Source of the DNA: Actinomycetales bacterium | GTDB taxonomy: Bacteria > Actinomycetota > Actinomycetes > Actinomycetales > Dermatophilaceae | Assembly (NCBI GenBank): GCA_016715285.1 | Contig: JADKAO010000001.1 | Location: forward strand, 124,001-188,000 | Reading direction: 5' to 3' | DNA: 64,000 nt | Part shown: positions 38,220-47,162 of the stretch, piece after piece | Layout: each line of letters starts with the position of its first letter | Position numbering within the stretch: position 1 is the stretch's first letter | Notes under the pieces: generated by a model | Seen by the model: only the letters and a program-made list of their open reading frames with translations | Told to the model about the DNA's origin: nothing | Databases searched by the model: none | Position numbers and translations under genes: made by a program

Positions 38220-39263
38220 GTGACCGACGAGCGTCGCCTGGCCGTGCTGCGGGCCATCGTCCAGGACTACGTGCGCACCTCGGAGCCGGTGGGCTCCCGC
38301 AGCCTCGTCGAACGCCACCAGTTCGGAGTGTCAGCCGCGACCGTCCGCAACGACATGGCACTGCTTGAGGAAGAGGGCCTCATCCATGCACCGCATACCT
38401 CTGCGGGCCGGGTCCCCACCGACGCGGGCTATCGGCTCTTCGTCAACCGACTGAGCGCGATCAAGCCCATGTCGGGCGCCGAGCGGGCCGCGATCGCGCG
38501 GTTCCTCGACGGAGCGGTCGACCTCGATGACGTCGTCGATCGCACCGTTCGTCTGCTCGCCTCGCTCACCCATCAAGTGGCGGTGGTCCAGTACCCCTCG
38601 CTGTCCCGCTCGATGGTCCGGCATATCGAGGTGGTTCCCATGGGTGCGTCTCGCCTCATGGTCATCCTCATCGCCAACACCGGCCGCGTCGAACAACGGG
38701 TCGTGACGGTCGGCCTTGGATCAGACGAGGCAGCCCACGACCTGCTCGGTCGCATCCGCTCCGAACTCCTGGCCGAGGCAGCTGGGCGCAGCTTCCCCGA
38801 TGCATCCGCGCGACTCGAGTCGCTTCCAGACCGGTTCGCCCCCCACGACCGCGACCTGGTCCGCGCTGTCATCGGCTGTCTCGACGAAGTCCTCCACGAA
38901 GAGTGTGAGGAGCGGGTCGTCCTCGCGGGCACCGGCAACCTCGCCCGCGTCGGCAGCGATTTCCCGCGGACGATCGCGCCAGTCCTTGAGGCGCTCGAGG
39001 AGCACGTCGTCCTGCTCAAGCTGTTTGGGCAACTCGGCGATGCCCCCGCTGGCCGCCCCGCCGACGCGCTCGCCGTGACGATCGGACATGAGAATCAGCA
39101 CGCTGGCCTCGCCTCGACCTCGGTCATCAGCTCGGGTTACGGTTCAGGGTCGGAGTTGGTCGGGGGCCTCGGTGTCCTCGGCCCGACCCGGATGGATTAC
39201 CCCTCGACCATGGCTGCGGTACGCGCTGTCGCCCACTACGTCTCACAATTGCTCGAGCCCTGA
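38220..39263 (+). CDS. hrcA: Heat-inducible transcription repressor HrcA
   Basis: 347 residues. The N-terminal winged helix reads VRTSEPVGSRSLVERH, then VSAATVRNDMALLEEEGLI and HTSAGRVPTDAGYRLFV, the classic HrcA signature. The C-terminal domain responds to GroEL and heat. GTG 38220 has GGAGGG ~6 nt upstream. It heads an operon with dnaJ and runs through to era; the CIRCE site upstream indicates autoregulation. Confidence 0.97.
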   Translation: MTDERRLAVLRAIVQDYVRTSEPVGSRSLVERHQFGVSAATVRNDMALLEEEGLIHAPHTSAGRVPTDAGYRLFVNRLSAIKPMSGAERAAIARFLDGAVDLDDVVDRTVRLLASLTHQVAVVQYPSLSRSMVRHIEVVPMGASRLMVILIANTGRVEQRVVTVGLGSDEAAHDLLGRIRSELLAEAAGRSFPDASARLESLPDRFAPHDRDLVRAVIGCLDEVLHEECEERVVLAGTGNLARVGSDFPRTIAPVLEALEEHVVLLKLFGQLGDAPAGRPADALAVTIGHENQHAGLASTSVISSGYGSGSELVGGLGVLGPTRMDYPSTMAAVRAVAHYVSQLLEP

Positions 39264-39299
39264 CCGGCGCGGCTTCAACAAGGGAATCAAGGGAACTCG

Positions 39300-40425
39300 G
39301 TGAACGACTACTACCAGGACCTCGGTGTCGCACGTGACGCCAGCGTCGAGGACATCAAGCGCGCCTACCGACGGCTCGCCCGCAAACTCCACCCTGACGT
39401 CAACCCGAGCACCGAGGCCGAAGAACAGTTCAAGACGGTGTCGCGGGCCTATGAGGTCCTGTCTGATCCTGATAAGCGCCGCTCCTACGACATGGGTGTC
39501 GACCCCTTCGCTGCCGGCGGGGGCCGCCGGGTTCGGCGGTGCGGGCTTCAGCTTCAGCGATGTGATGGACGCCTTCTTTGGCGGCGCGGCCACCGGTCGC
39601 GGCCCGCGCACCCGCGCCCACCGAGGCCAGGACGCGCTCGTCCGCCTGCAAATTGACTTGCGGGACGCCGTTTTTGGTGCCGAAGAAGATCTCACGATCG
39701 ACACCGCGGTCCGCTGTGGCACCTGTCATGGTGACGGCTGCCAACCCGGCACCGGCTTGTCGACGTGCGCCATGTGCAAGGGGCGCGGCGAGGTCCAGAC
39801 CGTCCAACGCTCATTCCTCGGTCAGGTGATGACCTCGCGTCCCTGCCAGAACTGCCACGGTTACGGCTCGACCATCTCCCACCCCTGCTTCGAGTGCTCC
39901 GGTGAAGGACGCGTCCGCACCCGCCGCACGCTCACGCTCAAGGTCCCAGCAGGCGTCGACTCCGGCACCCGGATCCAGCTGCAGTCCGAGGGCGAAGTCG
40001 GCACCGGCGGCGGCCCGGCGGGTGACCTCTATGTCGAGATCGCGGTCGCGCCGCACCCGACCTTCACGCGGCGCGGCGATGACCTGCATTGCCGGATTGA
40101 AGTTCCGATGACAGCGGCCGCGCTCGGCACCGTCCTGCCGCTGGACACCTTCGATGGCGCTCGCGACCTCGACTTCGCACCAGGCACGCAGCCGGGCGAT
40201 GTCGTCACGCTCCGCGGCCTCGGCGTCACCCATCTGCGGGGCACCGGCCGCGGGGACCTCATCGTCCACGCGGACGTGCAGACCCCGACCAAACTCACCG
40301 AGGCGCAGCAGGATCTCCTGCGCCAACTCGCTGCCCTGCGCGGTGAAGAACGGCCCGTGGGTCGGGTGGCGCCAACCGACAAGGGCTTCATGGGCAAGCT
40401 GCGCGACGCCTTCAAGGGCGTCTAG
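39300..40425 (+). CDS. dnaJ: Chaperone DnaJ (DnaJ2), frameshifted in the G/F linker
   Basis: 374 residues after correction. J-domain: YYQDLGVARDASVEDIKRAY, with the HPD in RKLHPDVNP. Four zinc-finger repeats follow: CGTCHGDG, CAMCKGRG, CQNCHGYG and CFECSGEG. The J-domain frame reads DPFAAGGG and then fails, while the rest (AAGFGGAGFSFSDVMDAFFGG...) is one base off. Removing one G from the G5 run at 39519-39523 restores it. Either a sequence error or a real lesion in the hrcA-linked copy; actinobacteria usually carry a second dnaJ with dnaK. Confidence 0.9.
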
Positions 40426-40435
40426 CCGGTATGCC

Positions 40436-41185
40436 GTGACCGCGCCACTCTTCCTCGTCTCGCCAGGGTCTCTGGCCGGGTCCGGGATCGGTGACCTCGT
40501 CACGGTCGAGGGCGCTGAGTCCCGCCATGCTGTGTCGGTGATGCGGCTCCGGATAGGGGAGCCGCTCTATCTCGGCGACGGCGCTGGCACCCGCGTGCTC
40601 GCGACGGTCACCGCGGCCGACCCCCGGCGGCTGGAAGCCCGCGTCACCGAGGTCGCGAGCGCACCGGCATACCCGCATGAGTTTGTGCTCGTCCAGGCGC
40701 TCGCCAAGGGTGACCGAGACGAGCAGGCGATCGAGATGGCGACCGAGCTCGGTGTCGACCGGATCGTGCCCTGGCAGGCCGAGCGCAGCGTGTCGCAATG
40801 GCGCGGCGACAAGGTCGCGCGGGGCCGCGCCAAGTGGGAGTCGGTCGTGACGGCCGCGACCAAGCAGTCTCGGCGCTGGTGGGCACCGTCGGTCGCGCCG
40901 CTCGCGTCCACCGATGAGGTATGCCGGGTGCTCGCCTCTGCTGCCCTGGGCTTGGTCCTCCACGAGGACGCAACGGAGGGCGTGGGGTCGCAGCCCCTGC
41001 CTGACTCGGGTCAGATCGTCCTCGTCGTGGGGCCCGAAGGCGGGATCAGCCCTGCTGAGATCGAGCGCTTCGTGGAGAGCGGCGCGTATGCGGTGCGCCT
41101 TGGCGCGGAGGTATTGCGTACGTCGAGTGCCGGACCCGCGGCCCTCGCGGTGCTCGCGTCGCGCCTCCGCTGGTCGGAGACCTGA
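40436..41185 (+). CDS. rsmE: 16S rRNA m3U1498 methyltransferase RsmE
   Basis: 249 residues with the SPOUT-fold C-terminus: VLVVGPEGGISPAEIE and LGAEVLRTSSAGPAAL form the SAM-binding knot. SRHAVSVMRLRIGEPLYLGDG is the PUA-like N-terminal part and QALAKGDRDEQAIEMATELGV the conserved linker. GTG 40436 starts 10 bp after dnaJ, and the octamer GTATGCCG (40429-40436) abuts it. Confidence 0.94.
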   Translation: MTAPLFLVSPGSLAGSGIGDLVTVEGAESRHAVSVMRLRIGEPLYLGDGAGTRVLATVTAADPRRLEARVTEVASAPAYPHEFVLVQALAKGDRDEQAIEMATELGVDRIVPWQAERSVSQWRGDKVARGRAKWESVVTAATKQSRRWWAPSVAPLASTDEVCRVLASAALGLVLHEDATEGVGSQPLPDSGQIVLVVGPEGGISPAEIERFVESGAYAVRLGAEVLRTSSAGPAALAVLASRLRWSET

Positions 41186-41215
41186 AGCCACGGGCTGCTC
41201 GATAGGGTGCCAAGC

Positions 41216-41560
41216 ATGAGCCCTCCCATGTGCCTGTTCTGCAAGATCGTCGCGGGCACGATCCCAGCCACGGTGGTCGCCAAGTCCACGCATTCGCTGG
41301 CGTTCCGTGACATCGAGCCGCAAGCGCCGACCCATGTTCTGGTGATCCCGCGCCGCCACGTGGGCAATGTTGCGGATCTTGCCCATGATCCGCAGGAGCT
41401 TGCGGACCTCTTCCGGCTAGCTGGGCAGGTTGCCGAGGACGAGGGTCTCGACCGCGGCTATCGCATGGTGGCCAACACCGGCAGTCTCGGCGGGCAGGTC
41501 GTTTTCCACGCGCACGTGCACGTGTTGGGTGGCCGTCGGATGCAGTGGCCTCCCGGTTAA
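41216..41560 (+). CDS. hinT: HIT family protein (HinT-like)
   Basis: 114 residues. CLFCKIVAGTIPATVV begins the fold and the catalytic triad HAHVHVLGG is near the end (~residues 101-109). It hydrolyses adenosine phosphoramidates (family knowledge). ATG 41216 is supported by homology. It sits within the hrcA-era operon between rsmE and phoH. Confidence 0.93.
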   Translation: MSPPMCLFCKIVAGTIPATVVAKSTHSLAFRDIEPQAPTHVLVIPRRHVGNVADLAHDPQELADLFRLAGQVAEDEGLDRGYRMVANTGSLGGQVVFHAHVHVLGGRRMQWPPG

Positions 41561-41631
41561 TCGCCTTTTGCCGTAGCCGTCGCGCAAACCCGCTGGGGTC
41601 GGTCAGCCCTGCCACGTAGACTGGCGGGGAT

Positions 41632-42708
41632 ATGACAGCTCACGACGCGTCCGCCGCAACCACCGCGACCGGTGCCACCGCCACCAAGCCCGCTGGCCCG
41701 TCGCTTCCCACTCACAGCCTGACCGTGCCGCCCTCCGTGTCGATGGTTGCGTTGCTCGGGCCGCGAGACGAGGTCCTCACGACGATCGAGCGGGGCTTTC
41801 CTTCGGTCGATGTCCACGTGCGCGGCAACGAGATCTCGATGCGTGGGCCGAGCGCTGACGTCGCGCTTGTCGAGCGACTGCTGGATGAGCTGCTCATGGT
41901 CGTCGAGACCGGCCAGACGCTCACTCCTGACGCGGTGGAGCGCAGCATCTCGATGTTGCGCACCCAGACAGCCGAGCGTCCCGCCGAGGTGTTGACCCTC
42001 AACATCATCAGCAATCGGGGTCGCACCATCCGCCCAAAAACGGTGGGGCAGAAGCGATATGTCGACGCGATCGACAGTCACACGGTGGTCTTCGGCATCG
42101 GCCCGGCAGGCACCGGCAAGACCTATCTCGCAATGGCCAAGGCCGTGGCGGCGCTGCAAGCCAAGCGGGTCAATCGCATCATCTTGACTCGGCCGGCAGT
42201 CGAGGCAGGGGAGCGCCTAGGCTTCCTGCCGGGCACGCTCAACGACAAGATCGACCCTTACCTGCGGCCGCTCTATGACGCCCTCCACGACATGGTCGAC
42301 CCCGACACCATCCCGCGGCTCATGGCCGCTGGCACGATCGAGGTCGCGCCGCTGGCATACATGCGCGGACGCACCCTCAACGACGCCTTCATCATCCTCG
42401 ACGAGGCCCAAAACACGTCGAGCGAGCAGATGAAGATGTTCCTCACCCGGTTGGGCTTTGGCTCCAAGATGGTCATCACCGGTGACGTGACCCAGGTCGA
42501 CCTGCCAGGTGGAGTGCGATCTGGTCTGCGGCACGTCCGCGACATCCTCCACGACGTCGAAGACATCCACTTCTCGGAGTTGACCTCGGTCGACGTCGTC
42601 CGTCACCGGTTGGTGAGTTCGATCGTCGAGGCCTATGGGCGCTCCGAAGAAGCCGAGCAGGGCGAGTCGACTGCCCCGCGTCACGCCAGGGGGCATCGCT
42701 CCCGGTGA
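41632..42708 (+). CDS. phoH: PhoH-like ATPase
   Basis: 358 residues. An N-terminal KH-like region contains VDVHVRGNEISMRG. The P-loop is GIGPAGTGKTYLAMA (~residues 158-172), the Walker B region is AFIILDEAQNTSSEQMKMFL, and the arginine-finger area is TRPAVEAGERLGFLPGTL. PhoH is linked to RNA metabolism and ribosome maturation with YbeY, whose gene overlaps its 3' end by 4 nt. Confidence 0.95.
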   Translation: MTAHDASAATTATGATATKPAGPSLPTHSLTVPPSVSMVALLGPRDEVLTTIERGFPSVDVHVRGNEISMRGPSADVALVERLLDELLMVVETGQTLTPDAVERSISMLRTQTAERPAEVLTLNIISNRGRTIRPKTVGQKRYVDAIDSHTVVFGIGPAGTGKTYLAMAKAVAALQAKRVNRIILTRPAVEAGERLGFLPGTLNDKIDPYLRPLYDALHDMVDPDTIPRLMAAGTIEVAPLAYMRGRTLNDAFIILDEAQNTSSEQMKMFLTRLGFGSKMVITGDVTQVDLPGGVRSGLRHVRDILHDVEDIHFSELTSVDVVRHRLVSSIVEAYGRSEEAEQGESTAPRHARGHRSR

Positions 42709-43181
42709 GCATCGACGTCCTCAACGAGTGCGGGTATGCCGTAGACGAGTTCGAACTCGTCGCCTGCGCCCGCCACGTCCTCGAGCGGATGCACGTCCAC
42801 CCCGAGGCAGAGTTATGTATCACCCTCACCGACGAAGCCGCGATGGAAAACCTCCACGTGCAGTGGATGGACCTGCCCGGCCCGACCGACGTCATGAGCT
42901 TCCCCATGGACGAGCTGCGGCCTGGTCGGGACGGTCAGCTGTCGTCTCAAGGTGTGTTGGGCGATGTCGTTCTGTGCCCATCGGTGGCCGAACGGCAAGC
43001 CCTCGAAGCTGGCCACGCGCCTATCGAGGAGCTGCTCCTGCTGACGACTCACGGCATACTCCACCTGCTGGGCTTTGACCATGCTGAGCCTGCCGAGAAG
43101 GAAGAGATGTTCGAGCTGCAGCGTCAGCTGCTCCTGACTTATCTCGCTGGGCGAGGTCGCCAAGGCGGCAGCCGCTCGTGA
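42705..43181 (+). CDS. ybeY: Endoribonuclease YbeY
   Basis: 158 residues. The zinc-binding motif THGILHLLGFDHAEP (HGxLHLxGxDH) is intact, and PTDVMSFPMDE and GVLGDVVLCP are conserved. It takes part in 16S rRNA 3' maturation and ribosome quality control. Start GTG 42705 overlaps the phoH stop; its own stop overlaps the next GTG. Confidence 0.96.
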   Translation: MSIDVLNECGYAVDEFELVACARHVLERMHVHPEAELCITLTDEAAMENLHVQWMDLPGPTDVMSFPMDELRPGRDGQLSSQGVLGDVVLCPSVAERQALEAGHAPIEELLLLTTHGILHLLGFDHAEPAEKEEMFELQRQLLLTYLAGRGRQGGSRS

Positions 43182-44695
43182 TCACCGAAGCGATCGTCGC
43201 TGCAGTGGTGGCCACGGTCCTCGCGTTCATGTTGTCCGCGGGCGAGTCGGCCATCCACCGGATGACGCGAGTTCGCGCCGAGGAGCTCCACGACGAGGGG
43301 CGGGTCGGGTCACGCGCGTTGATGTCCGTCGTGGCCGACCCCGCGCCCTATCTCGCAACGATGACCTTCCTGCGGATCATCGCTGAGACCGCAACCGCGG
43401 TGTTCACGACAGCGGTGCTCGTGGCGGTCACGGACTCGATCGCGCGGGCGTTGATCCTCGCCATTGCGATCATGGCGGTCGTGTCCTTTGTGGTTGTCGG
43501 CGTCTCGCCGCGCACGCTCGGTCGGCAGCACTTCGACCGCGTCGCTTTGCTCGCCGCGCCGGTTGCTCGGGGGCTCAGGTTCGTCCTGGGTCCGATCGCC
43601 CATGGGCTCGTCGCACTCGGCAACGCGGTCACCCCCGGCCGCGGCTATCGCGACGGGCCGTTCCAGAGCGAGTCGGAATTGCTAGACCTGCTCGATCAGG
43701 CGACCGAGCGCGATGTCATCGAAGTCGACGAGCGCGCGATGATCACCTCGGTCTTTGAACTCGGCGACACGGTGGCCCGCGAGGTGATGGTGCCGCGCAC
43801 CGACATGGTGACGATCGACCGCGACGAACCGCTGCGCAAGGCGATGTCGGTCTTCCTCAAGACCGGCTTCTCGCGGATGCCGGTGCTCGGTGAAGACAGT
43901 GATGATGTCGTGGGGCTGCTGTATTTCAAGGACGCGGTCCAGCGAGTGACAGCCAACCCGGTCGATCGCAAGTTGCCGGTTGAGGTGTTGATGCGGCCGG
44001 TCGCGTTTGTGCCCGAGTCGAAACCGGTCGATGACCTCCTGCGGGACATGCAACGCGAACAGTCACACCTCGCGATCGTCATCGACGAATACGGCGGCAC
44101 CGCAGGCTTGGTGACGATCGAGGACATCATCGAAGAGATCGTTGGCGAGATCTCTGACGAGCACGATCGCGATGAACCGCAGGTCGAGGCCCTCGCTGAC
44201 GGTGGCTATCGGGTGCCCGCCAGCATGAATGTCCACGACATGGGCGAGCTTTTTGACCTCGAGTTCGACGAGGACGAGGTCGACACCGTGGGCGGGCTGC
44301 TCACCAAGGCGCTCGGCCGCATCCCGTATGCCGGGGCGCACGCGGGTGCCCACGGACTGTCCCTCACGGCAGAGCGGATGGCTGGGCGGCGGCATCGGAT
44401 CGCGACCGTCATCGTGCGCTCCGTCGTTCCCCTGGATGAGCGGACGGCCGCGCCCTTAGTCGATCGACTGACCGACTCGGTGGCTGAGAATGCGACGTCG
44501 GGCGAAGGCAGCGCGGTTGAGCGTGAGCCAGAGGCGGTCGGGTCCACGGACGCCACGGACGCCTCGGATGCCACGGCAGGCACGGCTGGCACGAACTCCA
44601 CTGCAGGCACGGACGTCACCGTCACCGCCGCTATTCCAGGAAAGGCACCCAAGCACGCGAAGGCCGCCAAACGTCGGAAGAAGGATCGCCCATGA
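43178..44695 (+). CDS. CNNM/CorC-family membrane protein with CBS domains
   Basis: 505 residues. An N-terminal CNNM-like region has about three membrane segments, including AIVAAVVATVLAFMLSAGES. A CBS pair follows (~residues 200-325: VFELGDTVAREVMVPRTDM, FSRMPVLGED, IVIDEYGGTAGLVTIEDIIEEIVG), then a CorC_HlyC domain. Members move Mg2+ or Co2+. The ~100-residue Ala/Thr/Glu tail ending in a Lys-rich stretch is an addition. It overlaps both ybeY and era by 4 nt. Confidence 0.9.
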   Translation: MITEAIVAAVVATVLAFMLSAGESAIHRMTRVRAEELHDEGRVGSRALMSVVADPAPYLATMTFLRIIAETATAVFTTAVLVAVTDSIARALILAIAIMAVVSFVVVGVSPRTLGRQHFDRVALLAAPVARGLRFVLGPIAHGLVALGNAVTPGRGYRDGPFQSESELLDLLDQATERDVIEVDERAMITSVFELGDTVAREVMVPRTDMVTIDRDEPLRKAMSVFLKTGFSRMPVLGEDSDDVVGLLYFKDAVQRVTANPVDRKLPVEVLMRPVAFVPESKPVDDLLRDMQREQSHLAIVIDEYGGTAGLVTIEDIIEEIVGEISDEHDRDEPQVEALADGGYRVPASMNVHDMGELFDLEFDEDEVDTVGGLLTKALGRIPYAGAHAGAHGLSLTAERMAGRRHRIATVIVRSVVPLDERTAAPLVDRLTDSVAENATSGEGSAVEREPEAVGSTDATDASDATAGTAGTNSTAGTDVTVTAAIPGKAPKHAKAAKRRKKDRP

Positions 44696-45672
44696 CCGAC
44701 CACAGGCCTGCCAATCATGGTGATCAGGACGCCCTCGGTGGCGGTCGCGCGAGCGGGGCCCGCACGGCATACCGGGCGGGTTTTGCCTGCCTGGTCGGGC
44801 GTCCCAATGCCGGCAAGTCGACCCTGACCAACGCCCTGGTTGGCGAGAAGGTCGCGATCACGTCGAGCAAGCCGCAGACCACCCGGCACGCTATCCGAGG
44901 TATCTCCACCACAGCGACGTCGCAACTGATCCTCGTCGACACGCCCGGGCTGCATCGGCCGCGAACGCTTCTTGGGGAGCGGCTCAACGACCTCGTGCGT
45001 GAGACGCTGCTGCAGGTCGATGTCGTGGGGTTCTGTCTGCCGGCGGATCAGCGCGTGGGGCCGGGGGACCAGTTCATCGGTGCCGAGTTGGTGGAGTTGC
45101 GCCGCGCCAAGCGCACACCGGTCGTCGCGATCGCGACCAAGTCGGATCTCGTGTCGCGCGACCGGTTGGCTCAACACTTGATGGCAATCGACGCGATGAC
45201 CGAGTGGGACGCGATCATCCCGTGCTCGGCGACCCGCGGCGATCAGGTCGACGAGGTTCGGGAGGTGCTGGCTGGCTTTTTGCCGCTGTCGCCGCCGCTC
45301 TATCCCGAGGGGACGCTGAGCGACGAGAGCGACACCGTGATGATCGCCGAGTTGGTGCGTGAGGCGGCGCTTGAGGGTGTGCGCGATGAGTTGCCGCACT
45401 CGCTGGCCGTTGTCGTCGATGAGATCGTGCCGCGCGAGGGTCGTGCCGAGGGATCGCCGCTGCTCGACGTGCGGGTCACCGTGTTTGTCGAACGCGACAG
45501 TCAGAAAGCCATTGTGATCGGTCGCGGCGGCACGCGGTTGCGCGACGTGGGCACGACGGCGCGGCGCGGGATCGAGAAGGTGCTGGGGTCGCGGGTGCAT
45601 TTGGACCTGCACGTCAAGGTCGCCAAAGACTGGCAGCGTGACCCAAAACAGTTGCAGCGCTTAGGTTTTTAA
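44692..45672 (+). CDS. era: GTPase Era
   Basis: 326 residues. G1 GRPNAGKSTLTNAL, G2 QTTRHAIRGI, G3 DTPGLHRP, G4 TKSDLV, and a C-terminal KH domain with AIVIGRGGTRLRDVG (the canonical form is IGxxG). It assembles the 30S subunit by binding the 16S 3' end. It closes the operon after ybeY and the CorC-like gene; phoH-ybeY-era genes act together on 16S maturation. Confidence 0.96.
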   Translation: MTDHRPANHGDQDALGGGRASGARTAYRAGFACLVGRPNAGKSTLTNALVGEKVAITSSKPQTTRHAIRGISTTATSQLILVDTPGLHRPRTLLGERLNDLVRETLLQVDVVGFCLPADQRVGPGDQFIGAELVELRRAKRTPVVAIATKSDLVSRDRLAQHLMAIDAMTEWDAIIPCSATRGDQVDEVREVLAGFLPLSPPLYPEGTLSDESDTVMIAELVREAALEGVRDELPHSLAVVVDEIVPREGRAEGSPLLDVRVTVFVERDSQKAIVIGRGGTRLRDVGTTARRGIEKVLGSRVHLDLHVKVAKDWQRDPKQLQRLGF

Positions 45673-45691
45673 CGCTCCCGCTGACGCGGTC

Positions 45692-46285
45692 TCACGCTGG
45701 TGGGATGCGCGCGATGAGGTTGGTCTCGTTGTAAATGAACGCCTTGCCGGTCGCGCGCGGGAAGGGGAAGCTCCACGGTCGGCCGGGTTCGAGACCAAGC
45801 TCGTGGGCGAACCGCACGAGGTCGTCGCCGTCGAAAAACAGGACATGGGTCTTATCAGACTTGAACCCGACTTCCTGCGGGACGATGAACATCACCCGCC
45901 CTCCCGGCTGGATAAACGGCAGGTAGGTGCGGACAACCTCGATGCCCTGGTCCCACGGCATGTGCTCGACCACGTGGGACAGGACCATCGCGTCGAAGGC
46001 TCCGGGCTGGGCATGCTCCGAGGCGAGGAACTCCTCCACCGTGTATGCCGCGTGCCCGGCTTCGCGCGCGACCGCGACGGAGTGGGCATTATGGTCGACT
46101 CCGACGGACCCGGGAGCGAGCCAGCCGAGTTGGCGTCCGATGCCGCACCCGACGTCGAGGGTGCGCCCGAGTTGTTGGCGTTGCAGGTTGCGCCGGTAGG
46201 GCCGCTGGACGTCGAGCGCCTTCTTCCACCGAGCATTTTGCTTGGCGTGCAGGCGTTCGGCGTAGTCGCGACCTTCGGTGCTCAC
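45692..46285 (-). CDS. Class I SAM-dependent methyltransferase
   Basis: 197 residues with TLDVGCGIGRQLGWL (motif I), GVDHN (motif II) and VLSHVVEHM (post-II). It belongs to the Methyltransf_23/UbiG-like group. Its substrate is unknown. GTG 46285 is chosen by homology; the longer frame runs through the neighbour on the other strand. It is divergent from the PIG-L gene (37-bp gap). Confidence 0.8.
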   Translation of the reverse strand: MSTEGRDYAERLHAKQNARWKKALDVQRPYRRNLQRQQLGRTLDVGCGIGRQLGWLAPGSVGVDHNAHSVAVAREAGHAAYTVEEFLASEHAQPGAFDAMVLSHVVEHMPWDQGIEVVRTYLPFIQPGGRVMFIVPQEVGFKSDKTHVLFFDGDDLVRFAHELGLEPGRPWSFPFPRATGKAFIYNETNLIARIPPA

Positions 46286-46322
46286 GGTCGGCAACGATAG
46301 CGGCAGGAGGCATGATGTCCCG

Positions 46323-47162
46323 GTGACCACCATCGCGTTCGTCCATGCCCACCCCGACGACGAGGCTTCTCTGACAGGCGGCAGCATGGCGCGCGCCGCG
46401 GCTGCTGGTGATCGGGTTGTGCTCATCGTGGCGACCGGTGGGGAGCATGGTGAGGTGCCAGCTGATCTCGCTGAGGGCGAGTCGTTAGCCGATCGTCGTC
46501 GGCGGGAGCTCGCGGCATCGGCTGAGGTGCTCGGCGTGGCGGAGGTGCGCTGGCTGGGCTACAGCGACTCGGGGATGACAGGGTGGACGCAGAACTCAGA
46601 TCCCGATGCGTTCGTATCAGCCGACCTCGATGAGGCGGGCCAGCGGCTCGCCGCGGTGTTTGAGGATGTTGGTGCGGAGGTCGTCGTTGGTTATGACTGG
46701 CACGGGGGTTACGGCCACCCAGATCACGTGCAGGTGCACCGGGTGACCCGGAGGGCGGTGGAGTTGGTGTCTCGGCCGGTGCGGTTGCTCGAGGCGACGA
46801 TGAACCGGGATCGGATGCGGGCGCTGATGAAGGCCGCGTCGGCGGCCGGGATGGTGGACCCATCGATGGGGGAGTTCGACCCTGATCAGCCGATGGACGA
46901 CGGCAACCCGTTGGGCACGCCTGAGGCTGAGATCGCGTGGTCAGTCGATGTCCACGAGTATGTGCACCTCAAGCGGGAGGCACTCGCGTGCCACCGTAGC
47001 CAGGTGAGTGACACGTCGATGTTCTTGTCGGTGCCGACCGAGGCGTTCGCGATGATGTTTGGGACCGAGTTCTACATCGAGCCCGGTGCTGCTGAGGGGA
47101 TGCAGGCCGGCTGGCCCTTCACCGCTTCGGGCGATGGCTCGACCGAGGATCTGGGCTTCTGA
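46323..47162 (+). CDS. PIG-L (LmbE) family deacetylase
   Basis: 279 residues. The zinc site HAHPDDE (~residues 8-14) and YGHPDHVQVHRVT are intact. The family includes the mycothiol enzymes MshB and Mca, as well as other GlcNAc deacetylases; the DSGMTGWTQN region is frequent among actinobacterial members. I cannot assign it to MshB or Mca from sequence alone. GTG 46323 marks the start of homology. Its stop abuts that of the convergent protease gene. Confidence 0.85.
   Translation: MTTIAFVHAHPDDEASLTGGSMARAAAAGDRVVLIVATGGEHGEVPADLAEGESLADRRRRELAASAEVLGVAEVRWLGYSDSGMTGWTQNSDPDAFVSADLDEAGQRLAAVFEDVGAEVVVGYDWHGGYGHPDHVQVHRVTRRAVELVSRPVRLLEATMNRDRMRALMKAASAAGMVDPSMGEFDPDQPMDDGNPLGTPEAEIAWSVDVHEYVHLKREALACHRSQVSDTSMFLSVPTEAFAMMFGTEFYIEPGAAEGMQAGWPFTASGDGSTEDLGF

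Noticed and set aside
39519..39523. Programmed frameshift in dnaJ and lhr
   Set aside because: The same GGGGGCC context is read normally in recX (~13974) and GH63 (~21379), no stimulatory hairpin or internal ribosome site is evident, and lone indels are simpler.
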